Shown piece after piece: positions 17,020 to 26,200 of a DNA stretch of 64,000 nt. A program made the position numbers and the translations under genes. Below the pieces are notes generated by a model. The model was not told where the DNA came from and did no database searches. It worked only from the letters and a program-made list of their open reading frames with translations. This DNA is from Herbiconiux sp. SALV-R1 (lineage in GTDB: Bacteria > Actinomycetota > Actinomycetes > Actinomycetales > Microbacteriaceae): NCBI RefSeq assembly GCF_013113715.1, contig NZ_CP053344.1, positions 2,046,001-2,110,000 of the forward strand, in the 5' to 3' direction. Position 1 is the stretch's first letter; every line of letters starts with the position of its first letter.

Positions 17020-18405
17020 GTGAGTGACGAGCCACGCGACAAGCCCGAGGACGAGTTCCGCGAGATGCTGCAATCCTTCCTCTCGGGCAACTCCGACATC
17101 GACCCGTCGAAGCTGGCGAGCGCTGCCGGCCTCCCTTCAGACCCGGCAGCGGTGTCTCAGCTCATGGCGCAGCTGCAGAACGCCATGCGGGCCAGCAGCG
17201 ACGGCGTGAACTGGGACGCCGCGCGCGCCCAGGCCAAGGAGATCGCCGGCGCCGGGAGCCTCTCGGTCACCGATCAGACCCGCGGCCAGCTCGACCAGGC
17301 GCTGCACATCGCGTCGCTCTGGCTCGACGAGGTGACCGGCCTCTCCGGCAGCACCGAGGCGCCGCGACTGCTCACCCGCGAGGAGTGGGCCACCACGACC
17401 ATCCCGGTCTGGACCGAGATCGCCGAACCGGTGGCGCTCAGCATCTCGGATGCGCTCACCGACGTGCTGAAGGAGCAGGCGCCCGAAGAGATGGCGGGCA
17501 TGATCGCAGGCGCCAGCCAGCTCATGCGCAACCTCGGCGGCACCCTGTTCGCGATGCAGCTCGGCCAGATCGTCGGCAGGCTCGCGCAGGAGGTCGTGTC
17601 GGGCGGCGACATCGGCATCCCGCTGCTCGAAGAGGGCCAGGCGGCGCTGGTGCCGCAGAACATCGCCGTGTTCGGCGAGGGGCTCGACATCCCGGCCGAG
17701 GAGGTGCAGCTCTACCTCGCCATCCGCGAGCTGGCGCATGCCCGGCTGTTCCGGCACGCGCGCTGGCTGCGCCTGCACGTCATCTCCTCCATCCGGGAGT
17801 TCGCGCAGGGCATCACGATCGACACCGAGCGGCTCGAGCAACTCGCCGAGAGCTTCGACCCCTCCGATCCCGAGGAGCTCAAGGAGGCGATGGCGAGCGG
17901 AGCGCTCATCCCGCCGAAGTCGGAGCAGCAGCTACACGCCCTCTCGCGCCTCGAGACCACCCTCGCCCTCATCGAGGGCTGGGTCGACGTGGTCACCGCG
18001 CAGGCCTCGGCCAGGCTGCCGCGCTGGAACGCCATCGCCGAGACGGTGCGTCGCCGCCGGGCGACGGGCGGGCCCGCCGAGTCGGCCTTCGGCGCGCTCA
18101 TCGGCCTCGAGCTCCGGCCGCGCCGCTTGCGCGACGCCGCGGCACTCTGGCAGACGGTGACGGATGCGGTGGGCCAGGAGGAGCGCGACGCGCTCTGGTC
18201 GCACCCCGACCTGGTGCCCACCTCGGCCGATCTCGACGACCCGGCGGCGTTCGTGGCGCGGCTGCAGGCCGGCGAGCCCGAGCCCGACGAGATGGACCAG
18301 GCGCTGGAAGACCTGCTCCGCGAGGAGGAGGGGCGCGGGGGCGACCGCGAGGGTGGCGACCGCGACGGCGGCGACCGTGGCGGCGATCAGCCGCCTGCGC
18401 CCTAG
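17020..18405 (+). CDS. Zincin_2 (DUF2342) zinc-dependent metalloprotease-like protein
   Basis: A 461-residue protein starting at GTG 17020 (MSDEPRDKPEDEFREML) with an AAGGAAGG site. It matches the actinobacterial Zincin_2/DUF2342 family: a helical N-terminus, then NLGGTLFAMQLGQIVGRLAQEV, and the metal-binding-like helix LAIRELAHARLFRHARWL where the family has a modified HExxH motif. Here the Glu precedes the His (ELAHARLF), so proteolysis is inferred from fold only. The last 35 residues are a charged Gly-Asp-Arg tail, highly variable in this family. No signal peptide. It keeps the conserved neighbourhood with the Lon-like protease and the cyclodehydratase-like gene. Confidence 0.88.
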   Translation: MSDEPRDKPEDEFREMLQSFLSGNSDIDPSKLASAAGLPSDPAAVSQLMAQLQNAMRASSDGVNWDAARAQAKEIAGAGSLSVTDQTRGQLDQALHIASLWLDEVTGLSGSTEAPRLLTREEWATTTIPVWTEIAEPVALSISDALTDVLKEQAPEEMAGMIAGASQLMRNLGGTLFAMQLGQIVGRLAQEVVSGGDIGIPLLEEGQAALVPQNIAVFGEGLDIPAEEVQLYLAIRELAHARLFRHARWLRLHVISSIREFAQGITIDTERLEQLAESFDPSDPEELKEAMASGALIPPKSEQQLHALSRLETTLALIEGWVDVVTAQASARLPRWNAIAETVRRRRATGGPAESAFGALIGLELRPRRLRDAAALWQTVTDAVGQEERDALWSHPDLVPTSADLDDPAAFVARLQAGEPEPDEMDQALEDLLREEEGRGGDREGGDRDGGDRGGDQPPAP

Positions 18406-18497
18406 GGGGTTCCCTCACAGGGCGGCGGATTCGTCCGCCCCGCCCTCGCCCTGTGGATAACCGTGGAGCCTGCCGCTTCGTGGTGCACGATTCGTGG

Positions 18498-19406
18498 ATG
18501 GTCCTCCGTCTCGACGCCGCGCATCCCCTGGTCTGGCGCACGCCGAGCTGCGTGCAGTTCGGCGTCGAGCACCCGGTCGCCGTTCTCGACGAGGTGCTGC
18601 CGGTCGAGGAGTTCGCGATCGGGTTGCTGGCGCGCGGCGTCTCCCGCGTCGTCGCGGAGGGTCTGCTCGCCGAACGCGGGTGCGGGCCGGCTCGGTTCGC
18701 AGCGTTCCTCGCGCGACTCGGGCCGGCCGTCGTCGATGTCGACGAGACCGCGGTTCCGCCGCCCGGGCCCTGGGTCGCCGTCGACGGGCGCGGGCAGGCC
18801 GCCGAGAGCATCGCCTCGCAGTTCGCGAGCGGCGGCGCCCGGCTCGGCTCCCCCGACGACCCGGTCGAGCTCGCCGTGGTCGTCTCGGCCTTCGCCACGG
18901 CGCCGCGCCGCGCTGCGGCCTGGCTGCGGCGCGACATCCCGCAGTTGCTGGTGGAGTTCGGCGACCGCTCGGTGCGGGTGGGCCCGGTGGTGCGGCCGGG
19001 TGCAGGGCCCTGCGCCAGCTGCCTCGAGCTCGCTCGCCGCGACGCCGACCCGTGCTGGCCGGCCGTCGCGTCTCAGCTCGTCGACCGAGCGGCCCCGGCG
19101 GCCGATGCACTCGGCATCGCGGTGGCGGTGCCGCTCGTGGAGCGGGTCGCGCGCGAGCACCTCGCCGACCCCGGGTGCGGCTGGGGCGACCATGCCGTGC
19201 GCTGGCTCCACCCCTCCCGCGGCTCGTCGCCCCGAGCCGCGGGAGGGCCGTCGACGCTCGGCGACGCGCTCGTGGTCGAGCGGGTCAGGCCTCATCCCGA
19301 GTGCGGATGCCGGTCTCCTGAAGGAAACGGGAGGGCTGACGGTCGACTCCTCGACGCACCCCGGCCGCCGCCCACGACAGCTCGAGCCGTTCCCGTGCCC
19401 GCGTGA
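18498..19406 (+). CDS. orphan TOMM cyclodehydratase / leader-binding-like protein (ThiF-related)
   Basis: A 302-residue protein starting at ATG 18498 (MVLRLDAAHPLVW). It resembles the E1-like leader-binding and zinc part of thiazole/oxazole peptide cyclodehydratases: an N-terminal winged-helix-like region, a central nucleotide-fold-like segment without an obvious GxGxxG, then the paired zinc motifs GPCASCLELARRDADPCWP and HPECGC. No YcaO partner or precursor peptide is nearby, and homologues occupy this site in many actinobacteria, so a housekeeping role unrelated to a peptide product is likely. The last 40 codons, including the CGC ligands, overlap the end of uvrD2 in antisense. Confidence 0.78.
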   Translation: MVLRLDAAHPLVWRTPSCVQFGVEHPVAVLDEVLPVEEFAIGLLARGVSRVVAEGLLAERGCGPARFAAFLARLGPAVVDVDETAVPPPGPWVAVDGRGQAAESIASQFASGGARLGSPDDPVELAVVVSAFATAPRRAAAWLRRDIPQLLVEFGDRSVRVGPVVRPGAGPCASCLELARRDADPCWPAVASQLVDRAAPAADALGIAVAVPLVERVAREHLADPGCGWGDHAVRWLHPSRGSSPRAAGGPSTLGDALVVERVRPHPECGCRSPEGNGRADGRLLDAPRPPPTTARAVPVPA

Positions 19407-21096
19407 TGCCCACGTAGAGCAGGCGGCGCTCCTCATCGGCACCCTCGAGGCCGCTCGCGTGACTGATCGGGATGAGCCCCTCGGCCACACCCACGATGAA
19501 CACCACCGGCCACTCGAGACCCTTCGCCGAGTGCAGGGTGGCGAGGTTGACGGCGCGCACCGTGGGTTCGTGTTGGGAGGCCTGCCGGGCCATCAGCTCG
19601 TCGGTGAACTCGCGGAAGGTCGTGCCGGCGGGCATCGACTCGGCCAGGCCCATGATCGCGTTGAGTGACTCCCAGCGGTCGCGCACGGCGCCGACGCCCT
19701 CCGGTTCGTGCTGGGTCCACCCCCGGGAGCGCAGCACGTCGCTCACCGACTTGAACAGCGGCTCCTCGGTGATCGATACCGATGCGGCCCGCAGCTCCAT
19801 CACGGCGCGCTTCACATCGGGCTGGTCGAAGAACCGGGTGCCCCCGCGCAGCTGGTAGCTGACGCCCGCGTCGGTGAGCGCCTGCTCGAGGGGCGCCGAC
19901 TGGGAGTTCACGCGGTAGAGCACGGCGATGTCGTTCGGGGCGACGCCCTCCGCCACCAGAGCGGCGATGCGGGCGGCGACGCCGGCCGCCTCGGCGAGGT
20001 CGTCGCGATAGGCGGTGACGACGGGCTCGGGCGGCTCGGGGGCTCGGGCCGCACCGGTGGCAGGCGGGGCGGTGGGCGGCGGCGCGGTGGCCGGCGCACC
20101 GGTGGCCGGCGGGGCGGTGCGGGCCTCGTGCGGTTCCGCCGCCTGGCGCGACGCCGCGTGGAGGGTGAGTGCCCCGGGTCTCCCCCGCATCAATCGGTTC
20201 GCGGCGGCGACGATGGGCTCGGTGGAGCGGTAGTTGCGCTCGAGCGACACGACGGTGGCGCTCGGGTGGCGGCGCTCGAAGCCGAGCAGGTAGTCGGCGC
20301 TCGCACCCGCGAAGGAGTAGATGGTCTGGCTGGCGTCGCCCACCACGCAGAGGTCACGACGGGTGCCGAGCCACAGCTCGAGCAGGTGGTGCTGCAGCGG
20401 CGAGACGTCCTGGAACTCGTCGACCACGAAGAAGCGGTACTGCTCACGCACCTGGATGGCGACCGAGGGCTCGAGCTCGATCATGCCCGCCGTGGCGAGC
20501 AGCACGTCTTCGAAGTCGAGCTGGCGGCGTTCATCCTTCAGCGCCTCGTAGCGCTGCTGCAGCTCGAGCATCTGCTCGACGCCGAGGTTCGACGGCAGCG
20601 TGCGCGAGGTGCGCGCCGCGAGCCCGTACTCCTCGATGCTGAGGTTGGAGACCTTGCGCCACTCGATCTCGGCGGCGATGTCGCGCAGGGTCGCCGTGTC
20701 GACCCGCAGTTTCATAAGCTCGGCGGCGTGGGCGATGGCCTTCGCCTTGTTGTCGATGATCTTCGGGGCCTCGCCGCCCACCACCTGCGGCCAGAAGTAG
20801 TTCAGCTGCGACAGCGCGGCGGCGTGAAAGGTGCGCGCCGCCACCCCGCCCGCGCCCAATGGCCGGAGGCGCGACCGCAGTTCGGCGGCGGCGCGACTGG
20901 TGAAGGTGAGGGCCATCACCCGGTTCGGCGAGTAGACCCCGGTCGCCACGCCGTAGGCGATGCGATGCGTGATCGCCCGCGTCTTGCCCGTGCCCGCACC
21001 GGCGAGGATGCACACCGGTCCGAGCAGGGCGCGCGCGGCGACGCTCTGTTCGGGGTCGAGCGCGGTGAGGAGGTCGTCGGCAGACGAACCCGTCAT
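19285..21096 (-). CDS. uvrD2: UvrD2-like ATP-dependent 3'-5' DNA helicase
   Basis: A 603-residue superfamily 1A helicase starting at ATG 21096 (MTGSSADDLLTALDPEQ), overlapping the nudC stop by four bases. Motifs: Q-motif and Walker A (ILAGAGTGKTRAIT), VVDEFQDVSPLQ (II), GDASQTIYSFAGA (III), ERNYRST (IV), ATLHSAKGLEWPVVFIV (V) and RLLYVGITRARERLELSW (VI). It probably unwinds DNA during repair. Mycobacterial UvrD2 continues into an HRDC domain and a tetracysteine module; here the protein ends 44 residues after motif VI and has neither. A Pro-Ala-Thr-rich insert of about 40 residues lies around residues 315-355. Confidence 0.9.
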   Translation of the reverse strand: MTGSSADDLLTALDPEQSVAARALLGPVCILAGAGTGKTRAITHRIAYGVATGVYSPNRVMALTFTSRAAAELRSRLRPLGAGGVAARTFHAAALSQLNYFWPQVVGGEAPKIIDNKAKAIAHAAELMKLRVDTATLRDIAAEIEWRKVSNLSIEEYGLAARTSRTLPSNLGVEQMLELQQRYEALKDERRQLDFEDVLLATAGMIELEPSVAIQVREQYRFFVVDEFQDVSPLQHHLLELWLGTRRDLCVVGDASQTIYSFAGASADYLLGFERRHPSATVVSLERNYRSTEPIVAAANRLMRGRPGALTLHAASRQAAEPHEARTAPPATGAPATAPPPTAPPATGAARAPEPPEPVVTAYRDDLAEAAGVAARIAALVAEGVAPNDIAVLYRVNSQSAPLEQALTDAGVSYQLRGGTRFFDQPDVKRAVMELRAASVSITEEPLFKSVSDVLRSRGWTQHEPEGVGAVRDRWESLNAIMGLAESMPAGTTFREFTDELMARQASQHEPTVRAVNLATLHSAKGLEWPVVFIVGVAEGLIPISHASGLEGADEERRLLYVGITRARERLELSWAAAGVRRGVDRQPSRFLQETGIRTRDEA

Positions 21097-22115
21097 GCCC
21101 TCTCCCGCTCGGGCAGCGGCCCGCCGAACCAGCGCTCGACGATGGCGCGCGCGATGGAGGAGCGGCCGGGCAGCAGCACGTCCGACCGGGGGTCGGCGAT
21201 CTCCTCGCGGGTGAACCAGCGCAGCTCGAGGATCTCGTCTCCGTCGGGCCGCAGCTCGGCGGCGTGGTCGGGCGAGACCCGTGCCATGAACCCCACCATG
21301 AGGGATGCGGGGAACGGCCACGGCTGCGAGCCCACGTACTCGGGGTCGTCGATGACCACCCCCGATTCCTCGCCGATCTCGCGCACCGCCGCCGACTCGA
21401 GCGACTCCCCCGGCTCGACGAAGCCGGCGAGGAGCGAGAAGCGGTTGTTCTCCCAGAGCGCGTTGGAGCCGAGCAACAGGCGGTCGTCGGCGTCGACGAT
21501 GCCCACGATCACGGCGGCGTCGGTGCGCGGGAACAGCTCGACGTTCTCCTTCGTACAGCGGCGCACCCAGCCGCCCGCTTCGATCGTGGTCGACGAGCCG
21601 CAGCGGGGGCAGAACCGGTGGGTGGCGTGCCAGTTGGCCATCGCGAGCGCCTCGGTGAACACGCCGGCGCCCACGTCGTCGAGGTCGGCGGCGACCATGC
21701 GCAGGTCGAGCCACTCGGCGGGCTCCGGGTACGACTCGGCGAGCAGGTCGTCGAGCGCCAGGGCGAACAGCGGCGAGCCCGCCGGCAGCTCGGCGGAGCC
21801 CGACGTCACCCGGCCGAGGTAGAGCCTCACCGGGGCGGAGTCGCCCTCGGCGCTCCGCAGCGCGTCGGGGAGCAGCGACGGCTCGGTGAGTGCGATGACC
21901 GGCCGCACGGTGACCTCGGGTGCCGTGCCGAAGCCGTCCCAGCCGACGGGGTTCGCCCCCGACGCGGCCAGAGCCCGACCGCGGTGCAGCAGCAGCACGC
22001 GCGCCTCGGCAGAGGCCCACAGCGCCTCGAGCGCAGCCGGGTCGGAGCGGGTGGCGTGATCGCGGTCGACGCCGTGGCGGGCGAGAGGCAGCGAAGCCTG
22101 AAAAGCGCGTGACAT
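21093..22115 (-). CDS. nudC: NudC-type NADH pyrophosphatase / RNA decapping Nudix hydrolase
   Basis: A 340-residue protein. The start is ATG 22115 (MSRAFQASLPLARHGVDRD); longer frames run into the divergent gene's promoter. It has an N-terminal domain, a zinc-ribbon segment (FCPRCGSSTTIEAGGWVRRC), the Nudix box GFVEPGESLESAAVREIGEE with SGVV following, and the NudC signature SQPWPFPASLMVGF. It hydrolyses NADH to NMNH and AMP and removes NAD caps from RNA in characterised homologues. Only three of the four zinc cysteines are visible, the last pair reading CTKE. The stop overlaps the uvrD2 start (ATGA), so the two are translationally coupled. Confidence 0.93.
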   Translation of the reverse strand: MSRAFQASLPLARHGVDRDHATRSDPAALEALWASAEARVLLLHRGRALAASGANPVGWDGFGTAPEVTVRPVIALTEPSLLPDALRSAEGDSAPVRLYLGRVTSGSAELPAGSPLFALALDDLLAESYPEPAEWLDLRMVAADLDDVGAGVFTEALAMANWHATHRFCPRCGSSTTIEAGGWVRRCTKENVELFPRTDAAVIVGIVDADDRLLLGSNALWENNRFSLLAGFVEPGESLESAAVREIGEESGVVIDDPEYVGSQPWPFPASLMVGFMARVSPDHAAELRPDGDEILELRWFTREEIADPRSDVLLPGRSSIARAIVERWFGGPLPERERA

Positions 22116-22176
22116 GGTTGCCCAATCGTGCGTGGCGAAAACCGTGGCCGGACCAGGTCGCCCTACCCTAGAGGCT

Positions 22177-23238
22177 ATGGCGAGATCCCACCTCACTCTA
22201 GCCGCGCTCGCGACCTCGGCCGTCGCCGGTGCCGACATCGTGGGCTCGCGTCCGCTCTCGAGCTCCACCACCCACCGCTTCGACTCCGCTGTGGTGACGC
22301 TGCGCTCGGGCGAGGAGTACGCGGTGCGGGTGCCGGTGAACTCCGACGCCGAGTCGGAGCAGTCGCGCGACCTCGTCGCCCTCCGCGCCCTCACCGCCGG
22401 CGTGCGCACGCGACTGCCGTTCCACATCCCCGACCAGCTCGGCCAGGCCCCCATCGGGCAGACCAGGGCCGTCGTCTACGACTACATCCAGGGCCGCCCC
22501 GCCACGCTCGCCGACGTCGGCGGCGAGGGCAGCGCCAGCGACTCCATCGGCCGGGCGATCGCCGCCATCCACTCCCTGCCCACCTCCGTGGTGTCGGATG
22601 CGGGGCTCCCCTCCCACACGGCCAGCCAGATCGCTCTCAGCTCCCGCAAGCTGAGCGATCGCGCCGCCGCCTCGGGCCGGGTGCCGAAGGAGCTGCTCAC
22701 CCGCTGGTCGCTCGCCCTCGAAGACAGCGCGCTCTGGCAGTTTCAGCCCACGGTCGTGAACGGGTCGCTCGGGCCCGAGTCGTTCCTCGTCATCGACGAC
22801 CAGGTGATGGGGGTGCTCGGCTGGCAGGAGCTCAAAGTCGGCGACCCCGCGCTCGATCTGTTCTGGCTGAACTCCGCGGCGCGCTCCGAGAGCGCCGACC
22901 GCGTGTTCGCGGCGTACGAGCACGCGCTCGCCCGCCCGGCCGACCGCCAGCTGCGCAAGCGCGCCCGCCTCTACGCCGAGCTCGAGATCGCGCGCTGGCT
23001 GCTGCACGGCATCGACAGCCGCGACGAGGGCATCATCGCCGACGCGGAGGGGATGCTCGACGCCCTGCGCACGACGGTGCAGAACGATCTGCTCAACCCG
23101 CTCTCCACCGACACCGGCCAGATCATGGCGGTCGAAGACGTCGAGGCGATGCTCGACCGCACGCCGCTCCCCGGCAGGTCGGCGACGAGTGTGGGCGCTG
23201 AGAGCAAGGCGCACGCGAACCGCATCGCCGAGGACTGA
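22177..23238 (+). CDS. aminoglycoside/macrolide phosphotransferase-fold protein, catalytically degenerate
   Basis: A 353-residue protein starting at ATG 22177 (MARSHLTLAALATSAVAGAD). The kinase-like layout is clear: an N-lobe with VVTLRSGEEYAVRVPVN, a hinge at VVYDYIQGRPATLADV, an AIAAIHSLP helix, and the C-lobe ending GDPALDLFWLNSAAR. The usual catalytic HGDLxxxN reads N195-G-S-L-G-P-E-S, and the metal-binding I-D-W reads L-G-W (214-216). The nucleotide-transfer residues are therefore gone. It may be a pseudokinase scaffold. Divergent from nudC and convergent with adnB. Automatic annotation would call it macrolide 2'-phosphotransferase, which the sequence does not support. Confidence 0.82.
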   Translation: MARSHLTLAALATSAVAGADIVGSRPLSSSTTHRFDSAVVTLRSGEEYAVRVPVNSDAESEQSRDLVALRALTAGVRTRLPFHIPDQLGQAPIGQTRAVVYDYIQGRPATLADVGGEGSASDSIGRAIAAIHSLPTSVVSDAGLPSHTASQIALSSRKLSDRAAASGRVPKELLTRWSLALEDSALWQFQPTVVNGSLGPESFLVIDDQVMGVLGWQELKVGDPALDLFWLNSAARSESADRVFAAYEHALARPADRQLRKRARLYAELEIARWLLHGIDSRDEGIIADAEGMLDALRTTVQNDLLNPLSTDTGQIMAVEDVEAMLDRTPLPGRSATSVGAESKAHANRIAED

Positions 23239-23273
23239 GCGGCGCCGCGCAGCGCGGCGCGGCTCCGCGCGGC

Positions 23274-26200
23274 TCAGCTCAGCGAGGTGAGCACCAGGCG
23301 CTCCAGTTCCTCCTCGGGGTAGAGACGCTCCGGTCGAACCACACTGTCTTCGGGAACGAAGTAGAAGCAGGCGTCGACCCGCTCGGGATCGATCCCCTTC
23401 CACCGCGCGTAGGCGAGGCGGTAGAGCGCGAGCTGCAGCTGCTTCAGCTCCAGGTCGTCGGCGTCGCGGGGCGCCTTGCCCGTCTTCCAGTCGACGACGA
23501 GGAAACCGTCGCCCTCGGGGAAGACCGCGTCGATCTTGCACACGATCACCCGGCCGCCGAGCACCAGGTGGATCTCGGTCTCCACCTCCACGGGCTTCCG
23601 TGACGCGAACTCGGAGGCCTCGAACACCTCGATGAGAGCGCGCATCCGCTCCTCCTCGTCGCCGTGATCGGCGATGCCCGACCCGGCCGGCGTCGCGGGA
23701 GCGGCCTCGCGCGGCTCGACACCCAGCGGTTGGGGTTCGCTGCCGAGAGGCTCGAGCTCGTCGTCGAACGGCTCGAGCTCGTCGTCGAAGACGTCGACCA
23801 GGTCGCCACCGGAGAACGGGAGGTCGACGAGGTGGTCGTCGCCGCCGCGGAACCGCTCCTCCACCCAGGTGTGGAAGCGGGTACCCAGTCTCGTCTGCCG
23901 GAAAGGGCGCTCGGGCATCGGCCGCCGCAGGGCCCTCACCACGGCCTCGGGGTCGGAGACGTAGTCCTTGAACCGTGAGGCCGGAATGCGCACCGGCACC
24001 TCGAGCCGGTCTCCGGCCCCCACAGCGGCTCGTTCGGCGAGCAGCAGCTCGATCTCCGCGTCCCACGGGGTCGTGACACCGGGGTCGGCGGCACGCACGG
24101 CGTCGGCCGCGAGCTCGAGGCGGCTGCGCCGGCCACCGAGGGGATCGCGGGGCCACTCGATCCAATTCTCCGACTCGGCGAGCGGATTCTGCTCGAACTC
24201 CGACGCCTCCGGCAGCACCCCCTCGGCGACGACTCCGGCCGCCTCCAGCTCTCGCAGGTAGCGACTCGGTGGCCTGGGCTTCATCCCCGTCGACCAGAAC
24301 GAGCCGCTGAGCAGCAGCGAGTGCCGAGCCCGCGTCACCGCGACGTAGGCCAGCCGGCGCTGCTCGGCCGCGTAGTGCTGGGCGTTCGCCTCGCGGAACT
24401 CGTCGAGCACCGCACCGAACTCGTTCTGCGCCTCGAGACCGTGCCAGGCCAGAGCGGGGAGCTCGGCGGCGTCTCCGCGGAAGTCGAACGGCAGCTCGCC
24501 GAAGGTGAGCCAGCCGAGCTTCGACCGGGGCTCGCCCGGGAGCTCACCCTCCACGAGGCGGGGCACGACGACGACATCCCACTCCAGGCCCTTCGCGCCG
24601 TGGATGGTGAGGATCTGCACCGTGCCGGGCTCCGCATCCTCGGTGCGCGGTTCGAGGCGCTCGCGCTTCTCGGCCTCCTCGAGCCAGGCCAGGAAGTCGC
24701 CGAGACCGGCCGATGGGTCGAGCGCGAGGAACGCCACGAGCTGCTCCGAGAACGCTTCGAGCCCGGCGCGGCCCTCGGCAGCGTGGGGGCTCGCGAGCAC
24801 CTCGATGTCGAGCAGCAGCTCCTGCTGCACGAGATCGACGAAGTCGACGAGTCCGAGGCCTGCCCGGGTGCGCAGCTGGGCGAGCTGCACGGCGACGCGA
24901 CGCAGGCGCTCGATTCCCGGTTCGCTGAAGCCGGCGAGCGCGGAGTGCGTCGGGTCGGCGGTGGCGACGAAGTCGAGGGCGTCGACGATCGACCTGTCCT
25001 CCTCGGCCACCACCGAGCCGCGCAGTCGCTGTGAAACCGCGGAGTCGAGGCGCTGGAAGCGGTGGTCGCGCTCGGCGATCCAGGAGGCCAGAGCGCGCAG
25101 GGCCATGAGGTCTTTCGGGCCGACCCGCCAGCGGGCGCCCCCGAGCACCCGCAGCAGGTCGGCGCCGGCGGTCGGGTAGTAGAGCACCCGCAGCGTCGAC
25201 ACGAGGTCGGCCACGGCCGGCTGGGCGAGCAGGCCGCCGATGCCGAGCACGTGGTACGGGATTCCCCGGGCGTCGAGGGCCGCTGTGAACGGCTCGATCT
25301 TCTTCACCGAGCGGCACAGCAGCGCCGCGCTCGGCCGGGTGCCCCCGGGTACCTCGGGCTTCAGCCGCTCGGCGAGCCAGCCGGCCACGGCACGTGCCTC
25401 GTCGGCGACGGTCTCGGCGAAGACGGTGTCGACGACGCCCTCCCCGGCGCCGGGCCGCGCCGAGAGCTGCTCGACGGCCACACCCGCGCCCGAGGAGAGC
25501 GGGCCGACCAGGGCGTTGGCCGAGTCGAGCACCAGGGTGGGGTTGCGCCAGCTCGTCGACAGGGCGAAGGGCGCCGAGCCACGGGGGGCTGCGAAGTCGG
25601 AGGGGAACCGCGCGAGGTTCGCCGCGCTGGCCCCGCGCCAGCCGTAGATCGACTGGTGCGGGTCGCCGACGGCCATGACGGGGTGGTCGCGGAACAGGGC
25701 CGCGAGCAGTCGCGTCTGCACGACGCTGGTGTCTTGGTACTCGTCGAGCAGCACCACCCGGTAACGGTCGCGGTAATCGGCGACGACACCCGGCGAGCTC
25801 TCGACGATCTGCAGCGCGAGCGCGATCTGGTCGGAGAACTCCACGTAGCCGCGGCGCACCTTCTCGGCGGAGTAGGCGTCGGCGAGCTCCAGCACGAGCG
25901 GCAGCGGGGCGACGGCGTCGATGGCGCTCTGCAGCGCCCGGTAGACGTTCTTCACCCGGGCCGAGCCCGTCGGCAGCTCGGCGAGCGACACGAACCTCTC
26001 CGCGTACTCGGCGACCTCCGCCGAGCCCACCACGTTCTCGGAGAGCGCACGGCTGAGCGCCAGCACCGCCGAGGTCACGACGTCGACCGAGCGGTCGACC
26101 TGCAGCAGCCGCGGGTCACCGCTGCCCACCACCACCTTCCTCGCCAGCTGCCAGGCCGAGGCCTCGCTCAGCACCGCCGCCTCGCCCTCGCGCCCGATCG

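Noticed and set aside
22177-23238. Aminoglycoside or macrolide resistance gene.
   Set aside because: The catalytic motifs HGDLxxxN and IDW are replaced, so resistance by phosphorylation is not supported.
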